Below, piece after piece: positions 45,618 to 53,737 of a stretch of DNA of 64,000 nt. The stretch is from NCBI GenBank assembly GCA_017795085.1, contig CP051246.1:496001-560000 (forward strand). Direction: 5' to 3'. Origin of the DNA: Salegentibacter sp. (GTDB taxonomy: Bacteria; Bacteroidota; Bacteroidia; Flavobacteriales; Flavobacteriaceae). The stretch's first letter is position 1. Each line of letters begins with the position of its first letter. Under the pieces are notes generated by a model, which saw only the letters and a list, made by a program, of their open reading frames with translations, was not told where the DNA came from and searched no databases. The translations under genes were made by a program, and so were the position numbers.

Positions 45618-46214
45618 ATGTTAAAGCTATATTTAGTCAGGCACGGGGAGACCTCTTATAATGCCGAAGGAAATAAGTATTGCGGAAGAACAAATGTTGA
45701 TTTAACAGAGAAGGGTGAAAATCAGGCAATAGAGTTAAAAGTTCTTTTAGCGAATATAGAATTTGATGCTGTGTATTCTTCACCCTTAACCCGAGCATTT
45801 AAAACAGCTCAATTGTCTGTACCACACACTGAAATTAACACTGATGATAGACTGATTGAACTTGATTTTGGGAACTGGGAAGGAAAAACTAGAGAGGAGT
45901 TTATCAGAGAGAATAAATCAGTTTGGGATCTTTGGAATAACGATCCTATAAATAATAGAGCTGGTGCTTGTGGTGAAACAGCAGGAGAGTTAATAGAAAG
46001 AATCGATAGCTTTATGGATGATATTTTGAGAACTCATAATGAAGGTAATATTTTAATTGTAGCACATAACGGTGTCAACCGATTTCTAATGGCATACCTT
46101 CTCGGTTTTAATCCTAGAAATTACAGAAAAATTGTACAGGAAAATTCCTCACTTACTGTTTTAGGTTTTGATAAAGAAGAAGGATTCTCCTTATTGAAAC
46201 TTAATTGCCGTTAA
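45618..46214 (+). CDS. Histidine phosphatase family protein (phosphoglycerate-mutase-like)
   Basis: This is a 198-residue cytoplasmic phosphatase. The phosphoacceptor motif LVRHGETSYNAEGNKYCGRT has catalytic H9 with R8; R59 in SSPLTRAFKTAQ, E81 in LIELDFGNWEGK and H150 in IVAHNGVNRF complete the active site. Members dephosphorylate small molecules such as alpha-ribazole-phosphate, sugar phosphates or phosphoglycerate. One base separates it from kinase 2. In this locus it may act on a phosphorylated polyol or acid. Confidence 0.92.
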   Translation: MLKLYLVRHGETSYNAEGNKYCGRTNVDLTEKGENQAIELKVLLANIEFDAVYSSPLTRAFKTAQLSVPHTEINTDDRLIELDFGNWEGKTREEFIRENKSVWDLWNNDPINNRAGACGETAGELIERIDSFMDDILRTHNEGNILIVAHNGVNRFLMAYLLGFNPRNYRKIVQENSSLTVLGFDKEEGFSLLKLNCR

Positions 46215-46267
46215 ATCAATTTATAAAGTTAAAACAATACAAGAATACATTATTTAAAAGTAACACT

Positions 46268-47368
46268 ATGAATTTATTTGTTGGAGAAAGCAAAAAGGCT
46301 ATTTCGGTTTTCCTTTTAATTCTCATTATTTTAGGATGTGACAGTTCTTCACAACCCACCAGAGAAAACACTGATGATAATCCTGATCAAGAAGAGGAAA
46401 AAGAAGATGTTTTTACTATTGCCGTACTGCCGGATACTCAATATTATACCTCTGAGAAGCATGGGGGCACCGTTGAGTTATTCGAACGTCAAATCGACTG
46501 GATAATATCCAACTATGAGGATTCTAATATCCAATATGTTGTTCATCTCGGAGATTTAGTGGAGCATGGAGAAAAGGAAATGATTGAATGGGAAAGAGCC
46601 AAAGAAGTGATGTATAAACTTGAAGATCCATTACCGGAATTCCCGGATGGAATACCATATGGAATTTCCGTTGGTAATCATGATCAAGAACCTTTTGGAA
46701 ATGCAAATATAGAAGGCACTAATAAGGGATATAATAGGTTTTTTGGAAAGAATCATTTCGAGGGAAGAGATTATTATGGTGGGTCTTACGGGGAAGATAA
46801 TGATAATCACTATGGCTTATTTTCCTATAAAGATGAAAATTTTATTGTTATGTTCCTAGAATATAATGAGCCCGGTAATGAGAATTATGATGCTGATCTT
46901 GAGCAAAATATTTATCAATGGGGTAAAAAAGTATTAGAAGATTACTCGGACCGCAAGGCGATCATAATAAGTCATAGTCTACTTGCCAGACCAGAAGGAA
47001 GTAGTATGACCGAGGGAGGAAAAGGAGATAATAGCGTTCAAAGTGAATTCACCAATCAAGGAGCTAGAATTTATGAAGAATTTAAATCCTCTCCAAATGT
47101 ATTTATGATGTTATGTGGACACCGTAGTGGGGAAGGTTTACGAATTGATAATTTTAAAGAAAATACGATAAAATCTTTTCTTTCGGATTATCAGTCAAGG
47201 GAAAATGAAAAAGGTCAAAGAGAAGGAGGGGGCGCTTTAATGCGGACTCTTGAATTAAATCTTACAAAGAATACGGTGAAAATAGAAACATTTAAGCCAA
47301 CAACTACAGGAAGAAAAATTAGAGAAATGGATGGTGATAGTTACTTTACTCTCCCCTTATTTAATTAA
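46268..47368 (+). CDS. Calcineurin-like metallophosphoesterase lipoprotein
   Basis: From the ATG at 46268 the 366-residue protein starts with a lipoprotein signal (AISVFLLILIILGC). An in-frame ATG at 46205 overlaps the previous gene and lacks a signal, so it is rejected. The dinuclear metal motifs are present: IAVLPDTQYY, VVHLGDLVEHG, SVGNHDQEP, IIISHSLLAR and MMLCGHRSGEG. Such enzymes cleave phosphomonoesters or phosphodiesters. Placed after the kinases and before a PafA-like gene, it is another exported phosphoesterase of the locus. Confidence 0.92.
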   Translation: MNLFVGESKKAISVFLLILIILGCDSSSQPTRENTDDNPDQEEEKEDVFTIAVLPDTQYYTSEKHGGTVELFERQIDWIISNYEDSNIQYVVHLGDLVEHGEKEMIEWERAKEVMYKLEDPLPEFPDGIPYGISVGNHDQEPFGNANIEGTNKGYNRFFGKNHFEGRDYYGGSYGEDNDNHYGLFSYKDENFIVMFLEYNEPGNENYDADLEQNIYQWGKKVLEDYSDRKAIIISHSLLARPEGSSMTEGGKGDNSVQSEFTNQGARIYEEFKSSPNVFMMLCGHRSGEGLRIDNFKENTIKSFLSDYQSRENEKGQREGGGALMRTLELNLTKNTVKIETFKPTTTGRKIREMDGDSYFTLPLFN

Positions 47369-47547
47369 ACAAAACATTCTGAGATTATTTACTGATACGG
47401 CTAATTTAAAACAAATACCTGAAAACAGCACCTTGGTATTCCGGGTGGGTGATAACTAAGGGAGACTTCTCACTTAATTAATGGATAATACTAAAAGCTG
47501 TAGCAAATATAAAAGCAACAGAGAAAGTTTTAAAAAGAGAATAAATT

Positions 47548-49185
47548 ATGAAACAGTTGTTATTAATTTCGTTTATCTTATTTAATCCTGTCAATCTCTT
47601 AAGTCAGAATTTATCCAATAAAAATGAACCAAAATTGGTCATTGGAATTGTTATTGACCAAATGCGATACGATTATCTTACCCGGTTTTGGAATCACTTT
47701 AAGGAGGACGGTTTTAGACGTTTGGTAACTGATGGTTTTAACTTTAAAAATCATCACTTCAACTATATTCCAACCAAAACGGGACCAGGACATGCTTCGG
47801 TTTGGACAGGAACCACACCTAGTAACCATGGTATTATAGGGAATAGCTGGTATGATAAAGAAAAGGATAAAATGGTGTATTGCACCGATGATAATTCTAT
47901 AAAATCTGTGGGGACTTCTGCCGATGCAGGAAAAATGTCTCCAAATTTAATGAAAACCACCTCAGTCGCTGATCAAAACAGGTTGCACACTCAAATGAAA
48001 GGAAAAACCATTGGAATCGCGCTAAAAGATCGAGGTTCAATCTTGCCTGCAGGCCATACGGCCAACGCGGCATATTGGTTTTTAGGTGGAGAAGAAGGGA
48101 AATTTATTACTAGTTCGTACTATCGGAAAAATTTACCAGACTGGGTAAAAGAATTTAATAATTCTGGGCAAACACAATCTTACTTGAAAATATGGGAACC
48201 ACTATATGATATTGAATCATATGTCGAGAGTGGAACTGACGAAAACAGTTTTGAGGGTGGATTTAAAGGAAAAGATAAGGCAATTTTTCCTTATAATTTA
48301 AAAGAATTAAGTAAGTATAATAATGGATTTGATATTATCCTCAATACTCCCTTTGGAAATGATTTAACCTTAGAGTTTGCCATAAAAGCCATAAAAGCCG
48401 AGGATTTAGGAAAAGATGGTTTTACTGATTTTCTGACGTTAAGTTTTTCGAGTACTGATAAAGTGGGACATAATTTTGGGGTTAATTCAAAAGAGGTTCA
48501 AGATACATATTTAAGACTGGATAAAAATATTAGTAAGTTTTTGAAATTTTTAGATAAGGAAATAGGTAAAGGGCAATATACTATTTTTTTAACTGCAGAT
48601 CACGGAGCTATTCACGTACCTAAATTTCTTGAATCTGAAAAAATAGTAGGTGGCTATTTTAGTATGGATAAATTAAAAAAGGAGTTGTTAAGCCATGTTA
48701 ATAAGGTATATGAGACTGATGGTTTGATTGCGAACCTTTCGAATTATCAAGTGTTTTTTGATTATAAAAAAATAAACGAAGAAAAAATAGATATTGAGAC
48801 ATTGGAGAAGTTTGTAGCACACTATCTTATACAAAATACTCATATTGATAGAGTTATTACTAGAAGTCAAATCACTGCAGCAAGTTATACAAGAGGTATA
48901 GTTGGAGCTCTTCAGAGCGGTTTTAATCAATCTAGAAGTGGCGATGTTATTTTTGTTCTGAATCCTTCTACTATCAGTTATAAAAAAACAGGTTCAACAC
49001 ACGGTTCAGGACTTAATTATGATACTCATATCCCTTTAATTTTTTATGGGGCAGGTATAAAAAAAGGTAGCACCACTCAGCGTTCCGAAATTCCAGATAT
49101 CGCGCCAACGATTTCCAGTCTTCTTGGTATGGCCTTCCCAAACGGGGCCACGGGAAAGCCATTGTTTCAAATGCTGGATGAGTGA
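47548..49185 (+). CDS. Alkaline phosphatase superfamily protein, PafA-like
   Basis: This is an exported 545-residue phosphatase with signal ISFILFNPVNLLSQ. The metal and nucleophile motifs are VIGIVIDQMRYD (D37), PTKTGPGHASVWTGTTPSNH with the nucleophilic T78, and FLTADHGAIHVPKF. The C-terminal THGSGLNYDTHIPLIFYGAG supplies the last histidine. The nucleophile context matches PafA-type phosphate-irrepressible alkaline phosphatases of Bacteroidota, which release phosphate from many monoesters. It is the last gene of the co-directional cluster, 178 bases after the metallophosphoesterase. Confidence 0.93.
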   Translation: MKQLLLISFILFNPVNLLSQNLSNKNEPKLVIGIVIDQMRYDYLTRFWNHFKEDGFRRLVTDGFNFKNHHFNYIPTKTGPGHASVWTGTTPSNHGIIGNSWYDKEKDKMVYCTDDNSIKSVGTSADAGKMSPNLMKTTSVADQNRLHTQMKGKTIGIALKDRGSILPAGHTANAAYWFLGGEEGKFITSSYYRKNLPDWVKEFNNSGQTQSYLKIWEPLYDIESYVESGTDENSFEGGFKGKDKAIFPYNLKELSKYNNGFDIILNTPFGNDLTLEFAIKAIKAEDLGKDGFTDFLTLSFSSTDKVGHNFGVNSKEVQDTYLRLDKNISKFLKFLDKEIGKGQYTIFLTADHGAIHVPKFLESEKIVGGYFSMDKLKKELLSHVNKVYETDGLIANLSNYQVFFDYKKINEEKIDIETLEKFVAHYLIQNTHIDRVITRSQITAASYTRGIVGALQSGFNQSRSGDVIFVLNPSTISYKKTGSTHGSGLNYDTHIPLIFYGAGIKKGSTTQRSEIPDIAPTISSLLGMAFPNGATGKPLFQMLDE

Positions 49186-49549
49186 TAAGTAAATTATCCA
49201 CTACTATGTAACTTTGATTACTTTGTTCAATCATGATAGATTATAAGACCAAGCGTAGGGTTTTACTGTATTACTTTTTGGTTACCTTCTGCCTAACCTA
49301 CCTACCATAGTCTTTCTTTTATAAAATCCAGATTAATATTAGCAAGTAATAAGATAAATAATAATTCCCTCTTTTGTAGGTTTTATCTATAAGACATTCA
49401 TTTATAAAATTAGTTGAGATTATCATTACCTTAATGATATTTAAAAATCATTAAAAAATGTTTGAAATTTCTGTAATAAGCGAGTTTCAGTTGCTTTGCT
49501 TTAGATTTTTCAATAAAAAAAATGATTATTTTTAATTAAACCTTGGTGT
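49186..49549. other. Gene-free stretch between the two PUL-like loci
   Basis: This AT-rich region shows no open frame of interest and no clear terminator hairpin after the PafA-like gene. It ends at the promoter of the sigma-factor operon. Confidence 0.5.
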
Positions 49550-49582
49550 TTTGTTTTTCTTTGAAAAGTTATTTTATCTTTG
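49550..49582 (+). promoter_or_regulatory. Bacteroidota-type promoter of the ECF sigma gene
   Basis: TTTG (49550-49553), a 21-base spacer and TATCTTTG (49575-49582) fit the housekeeping consensus of the phylum. It is followed by a short leader to the ATG at 49633. Confidence 0.6.
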
Positions 49583-49632
49583 AATATATGTTAATAAACA
49601 GTTAATTCTGTTTTAGAGTCAATTACTGAAAA

Positions 49633-50223
49633 ATGGGTTGTCAAGAGGATGTCATAAATCTATTAGTTAAAAACTTAGCCAAAAAAGATAAGCAGGCCTT
49701 TCATAAACTTTATCTCTTGTATGCCAATGATGTTTATTCTTTTTCAAGGAGTCTTGTTAAATCTGATGATTTAGCTAAGGAAGTATTACAAGATGTTTTT
49801 CTCAAAATATGGATGAATGCTTCTCAGATAGATTCTACAAAAAATTTTAAATCTTACCTCCTTACAATTGCCAGGAATGAAAGTTTAAATTTAATTAAGA
49901 AGGCTGCAAATGATATAAAACTTGCACAGAAAGTTTTTAATGAAACTAATGTGGTTTCAGGACCTTATCAGAAATTAAGAGACAAAGAACTAAAAGAAGT
50001 TAAGAAAAGTGCTTTAAATCGACTTCCTGAAAAACGTAAGCAAATTTTTTTGATGTCGAGGGAGGAAGGAAAAAGTTATATAGAAATTAGTGAAGAGTTA
50101 GGAATTTCAGTTAATACAGTTAAAGTCCAAATGTCCAAAGCTCTTAGTACCCTACGAGAGTATCTTATCAAACATTCGGATGTTTTTACCCTATCTATTT
50201 TATTTATTTGGATTGGAATTTAA
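49633..50223 (+). CDS. ECF RNA polymerase sigma factor (FecI-like, Bacteroidota type)
   Basis: This is a 196-residue sigma-70 factor of the extracytoplasmic-function class. Region 2 includes YANDVYSFSRSLVKSDDLAK and EVLQDVFLKIWMNASQ; region 4 includes LPEKRKQIFLMSREEGKSYI and EISEELGISVNTVKVQMSKA, a helix-turn-helix. The C-terminal tail is hydrophobic. It precedes a FecR anti-sigma factor and an STN-domain SusC gene, the standard trans-envelope signalling trio. Confidence 0.95.
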   Translation: MGCQEDVINLLVKNLAKKDKQAFHKLYLLYANDVYSFSRSLVKSDDLAKEVLQDVFLKIWMNASQIDSTKNFKSYLLTIARNESLNLIKKAANDIKLAQKVFNETNVVSGPYQKLRDKELKEVKKSALNRLPEKRKQIFLMSREEGKSYIEISEELGISVNTVKVQMSKALSTLREYLIKHSDVFTLSILFIWIGI

Positions 50224-50332
50224 CTCGTTAGAGGCGAGAATTCTTAATGAAAGATAAAAAAACTAAAAAAATATTAATTTCCGAATAATACAAAACCCCT
50301 TTGAAATTGTATTATATAAAATAGGTAGATTG

Positions 50333-51472
50333 ATGAGCCAAAAGCAGAGGCAACAGATATTGATTAAAAAGTTTATTCAGGATAATTGTACTTCTGAAGA
50401 AATTGCTGAACTCAAGGAGATTATTAAAAGTGATAATAATTTTTCTTTACCGCATGTTCAGGAAATTATTGAGCTTAATAAAAGCAAGATGAAATTGCCA
50501 AATGAGGAATTAGAAGATATTTACCAAAAAATTATCGAGAAGGGTGAAAGCAGACAGAATTCAGTTTTTAAATATAGCTGGATCTATTATGCAGCAGCTG
50601 TTTGTGTAATAGTGCTTTTATCTACTGTTTTTGTTCAAAATATTGCAACAAATAACGAAACCGAAACAGGGCATGAGCAATTTATAACACTACAAACTTC
50701 TAATAAATCAAAAGTTTTAAATGATAAAGATACACTCGATATTTCTAACCGAAAAGGTGAAATAATCGCTAAACAAACGGGGAACAAAATTGTTTATTTT
50801 CCCAATGCTAAAATTACCAATTCTGCTTTAACAACTCTGAAAGTACCCTATGGGAAAAAGTTTGAATTAGAACTTTCTGATGGATCTCATATATTCTTAA
50901 ACTCGGGATCGGAAATATCTTATCCGGAAAAATTTCCTGCGGAAGGTGAACGTATTATAAATTTAAAGGGTGAAGCTTTTTTTGAAGTTGCGCACAACAA
51001 AGAGAGCCCTTTTATTGTGAAAGTTGAAGGATTGGATGTTGAGGTATTAGGGACGACTTTTAACGTAGCTGCTTATGCGGAAGATTCCTCAACCGATGTT
51101 GTGCTTGTTAAAGGCTCGGTGGGAATGTCTAAAAAAGGACAGGAGCTCCATGGTGATGCCATATTAAAGCCTGGGTATAAAGGGGTTTTTAATAAAGAAA
51201 ATGGCAACATTTATAAAGAAGAAGTCGAAACTGAAATTTATACTGCCTGGAGGGTTGGAAATATTGTTTTTCGAAATATGACATTTAATAATATTCTTAA
51301 AAAGTTAGAAAGGCAATTTGGATATGAAATTGTAAACCAAAACAAAAATTTAGGATCAGAAACCTTTAATGCCAATTTCGGAAAGCAGCCATTAGAAGAA
51401 ATTCTTGAATCTTTTCAGAAAATTTACGGGATAAATTATTCCATTAAACAGGACAAAATAGTAATCAATTAA
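50333..51472 (+). CDS. FecR-family anti-sigma factor
   Basis: The 379-residue protein starts at ATG 50333 (a TTG lies just before). A cytoplasmic N-terminal part of about 80 residues is followed by one membrane span (WIYYAAAVCVIVLLSTVFVQ), the periplasmic FecR domain (LELSDGSHIFLNSGSEISYP, IINLKGEAFFEVAHNKESPF, VEVLGTTFNVAAYAED) and a C-terminal DUF4974 domain (MTFNNILKKLERQFGYEI, EEILESFQKIYGINYSI). It should hold the sigma factor until the STN domain of the SusC partner signals substrate. Confidence 0.95.
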   Translation: MSQKQRQQILIKKFIQDNCTSEEIAELKEIIKSDNNFSLPHVQEIIELNKSKMKLPNEELEDIYQKIIEKGESRQNSVFKYSWIYYAAAVCVIVLLSTVFVQNIATNNETETGHEQFITLQTSNKSKVLNDKDTLDISNRKGEIIAKQTGNKIVYFPNAKITNSALTTLKVPYGKKFELELSDGSHIFLNSGSEISYPEKFPAEGERIINLKGEAFFEVAHNKESPFIVKVEGLDVEVLGTTFNVAAYAEDSSTDVVLVKGSVGMSKKGQELHGDAILKPGYKGVFNKENGNIYKEEVETEIYTAWRVGNIVFRNMTFNNILKKLERQFGYEIVNQNKNLGSETFNANFGKQPLEEILESFQKIYGINYSIKQDKIVIN

Positions 51473-51510
51473 AATACAACTTATTATGGATCCTTAAAAA
51501 TTAAAATAAA

Positions 51511-51542
51511 AAATCGGAAAATGGTGACGCATTTCCCGATTT
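51511..51542 (+). terminator. Hairpin between fecR and the STN-type susC
   Basis: AAATCGGAAAATG (51511-51523) pairs with CATTTCCCGATTT (51530-51542) at 12 of 13 positions around a six-base loop. An A tract precedes and a short T run follows. It lies 45 bases before the susC ATG and could terminate or attenuate transcription so that regulators and transporter are expressed at different levels. Confidence 0.65.
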
Positions 51543-51586
51543 AGAATTAATGATTAAATAAATAACCATTATCAACATTCAAAAAT

Positions 51587-52705
51587 ATGAAAAATCTCCT
51601 TCTCTCAAAAGGAAGCGGGTATCTATTACTCAAATTTAGTTTAAAAATGAAAATCACCTTATTTTTCATTTTCACTACTTTCTTAACATTACATGCTGAA
51701 AATTCTTATTCACAACGAAAAATTGTAAGCCTTGATTTCGATAATGTAACTGTTGAAAAAGTTTTGAATGCTATCGAAGCTAATTCTGATCTTAAATTTG
51801 TTTATAAGACAGAAGACGTTGATTTGTCAAGAATTGTTGCCGTTCAAGCTCATGAAGAAGATGTTAAGAACATTTTAACCCGAATTTTTGAAAACTCGAC
51901 TACAACATTTACTGTCATTGGGGAACAAATATTTCTTATAAACGAACCCAAGCTAACAAAGGATGAACCCAAAGATGTTCCGTATCAACAATCTGTTTCA
52001 GGGACTATCACTGATGAAACCGGGACAACTTTTCCAGGGGTCTATGTGGTGATAAAAGGTACCAGCAGAGGAACTATAACTGATTTGGATGGGGAGTTTT
52101 CTTTAGAATCCAAACCTCAGGATACCTTGATGTTTAGTCACATAGGATATAAAACCTTGGAGCAAGCTGTAGGGCTTCAGGAAATTATTAACCTTCAAAT
52201 GAAGCCGGAGGCTGATCAACTTTCAGAAGTAGTGATCACAGGTTTTTTTGAAAGAAAAGCAGAAAGCTATACGGGGAGTAGTGTCACAATTACTAGTGAG
52301 GAGTTGAGGAAAAAAGGAAATGCTAATATATTTCAAGCTATTCAAAATGTTGATCCCAGTATAGTATTAATGGATAATTTTGCTATGGGTTCTAACCCGA
52401 ATAGTTTACCTGATTTACAAATTAGGGGTACTTCAACCTTTCCTGCAGATGATTTAAGTATGGGCGGTGATTTGAAAGGAAATTATCTAAGAGACCCTAA
52501 CCAGCCTTTGTTTATACTAAATGGATTTGAAGCAAGTGTAGAACAAATATATGATCTTGATTTAAATCGTATTGAAAAACTCAGTATTTTAAAAGATGCT
52601 GCGTCCAAAGCTTTATACGGTTCTCGAGCTGCTAATGGTGTAGTGGTTGTGGAAACAAAACAACTTAGTACCGGGGAGGCTTTAATAACATATAATACTA
52701 ATGCG
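51587..52705 (+). pseudogene. STN-domain SusC/FecA-type transporter, 5' part (interrupted by IS)
   Basis: The N-terminal 373 residues of a signalling TonB-dependent transporter are intact: signal (ITLFFIFTTFLTLHAENSYS), STN domain (ISLDFDNVTVEKVLNAIEAN to TTFTVIGEQIFL), carboxypeptidase-like regulatory domain (VSGTITDETGTTFPGVYVVI) and most of the plug (LQIRGTSTF, PLFILNGFEAS, LSILKDAASKALYGSRAANG). The reading frame then enters the insertion element at about 52706. The truncated product would keep the STN signalling domain but has no barrel. Confidence 0.92.
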
Positions 52706-53737
52706 AATCAAGGGTTAAAATATTAAAGTTATAAAAGCCGCAGCCAATCTTCCATATGCATGTACTGTTAATCCCTTAGTAGATCTTGCCCGGTGTGCAT
52801 CCTGTATATCGGATTTTTCAATGAGCCAATTGAACAATGACTCAATAGGCTGTCTTACTTTGGATACAGCCCTAGAGTATAGGTCATTGGCTGCCCTGTC
52901 AAAATTTTTTAAGAATTGTGACATCCCTTTGACTCCTTTGACCGGTGTAAGCATGTGTGAATTATAGTGGTCTTCTATTGCTTCGAAGAACTCTTTGTTG
53001 TTATATATTTTGTCTCCTATGAATATCCTGTTTTCCATTGTACTCCACTGCTCTTTGAAGAGGCTTAGGTCGTTTACCGATGCAGGTGTAAACATGATTT
53101 CTTCTGGATAGGGCATTTTCCCTTGTCGACGAAAACCCAGCGCATGTAGTTTCATTCCATAATAGTACATGGATTTGGTGGAACAATAGCCTTTATCTGT
53201 AATTTCCCTGGCAACTTTGCCAGCTCTTTTCCCGGAACATGTTATAATGGGCATGGAATCCAATAGGCTTTGGCTCTTTGAACAGTCTTGGGGATGGAAT
53301 TCCTTAATGATTGCCCCACTAAGCTTGTCCAGCACACCGGACAACCTGTTGAGCCTATTGTTAAAAGCCTGATAAGTTCCCAAATTGGGGAACCAGTCCA
53401 AAAGGTAGTCCATGGCAAACCGATGAATTTGTTTGATTTTAAAATATTCTTGATAATACATCACGTATAGATAAATGGCAAGGATTTCCTCATCGCTGAG
53501 CTTGGGTTCTTTGTTGTTGCTGAAGCGTTCACATTCAAACCAAAGACCTTCTTCAAATTTTTCACATACATAACAATAAATTTTTACTAATTTAGAGTGC
53601 TTGTCGTTGGGATTCATTACTTATATGGTGTTTGAAATCACATATAAGTTACTGATTATCAGCGACTTGTGCAAGTCTAAGGCGTTGTTTTTCAACAAAT
53701 TAGACTTGTTTTTTTGTTATTATTTCAACCCTTGATT
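52706..53737 (-). mobile_element. IS982-family insertion sequence inside susC
   Basis: The element is about 1030 bases, the normal size of the family, and carries one transposase gene. Its ends are near-perfect inverted repeats: AATCAAGGGTT at 52706-52716 and AACCCTTGATT at 53727-53737, extending inwards with few mismatches (AAAATAttA versus GAAATAatA). The similarity also continues outward for about seven bases (taatgcg versus taatgct). A clear target duplication was not seen; ACTAATG (52698-52704) and ACTAGTG (53744-53750) are a one-mismatch candidate, which would move the exact borders by several bases. Confidence 0.8.
52715..53617 (-). CDS. IS982 family transposase
   Basis: This 300-residue DDE transposase is complete. 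It begins MNPNDKHSKLVKIYCYVCEK, has the IS982 N-terminal region (LSDEEILAIYLYVMYYQEYF), the first catalytic Asp in SLLDSMPIITCSGKRAGK, YYYGMKLHALGFRRQGKMPY, a second Asp in IFIGDKIYNNKEFFE and the Glu region in VRQPIESLFNWLIEKSDIQD. Its last codons and stop run into the terminal repeat, which is usual for compact elements. It is transcribed against the interrupted susC. Confidence 0.93.
   Translation of the reverse strand: MNPNDKHSKLVKIYCYVCEKFEEGLWFECERFSNNKEPKLSDEEILAIYLYVMYYQEYFKIKQIHRFAMDYLLDWFPNLGTYQAFNNRLNRLSGVLDKLSGAIIKEFHPQDCSKSQSLLDSMPIITCSGKRAGKVAREITDKGYCSTKSMYYYGMKLHALGFRRQGKMPYPEEIMFTPASVNDLSLFKEQWSTMENRIFIGDKIYNNKEFFEAIEDHYNSHMLTPVKGVKGMSQFLKNFDRAANDLYSRAVSKVRQPIESLFNWLIEKSDIQDAHRARSTKGLTVHAYGRLAAAFITLIF

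Noticed and set aside
46205..46267. Upstream start of the metallophosphoesterase
   Set aside because: It overlaps the histidine phosphatase gene; the ATG at 46268 begins a lipoprotein signal.
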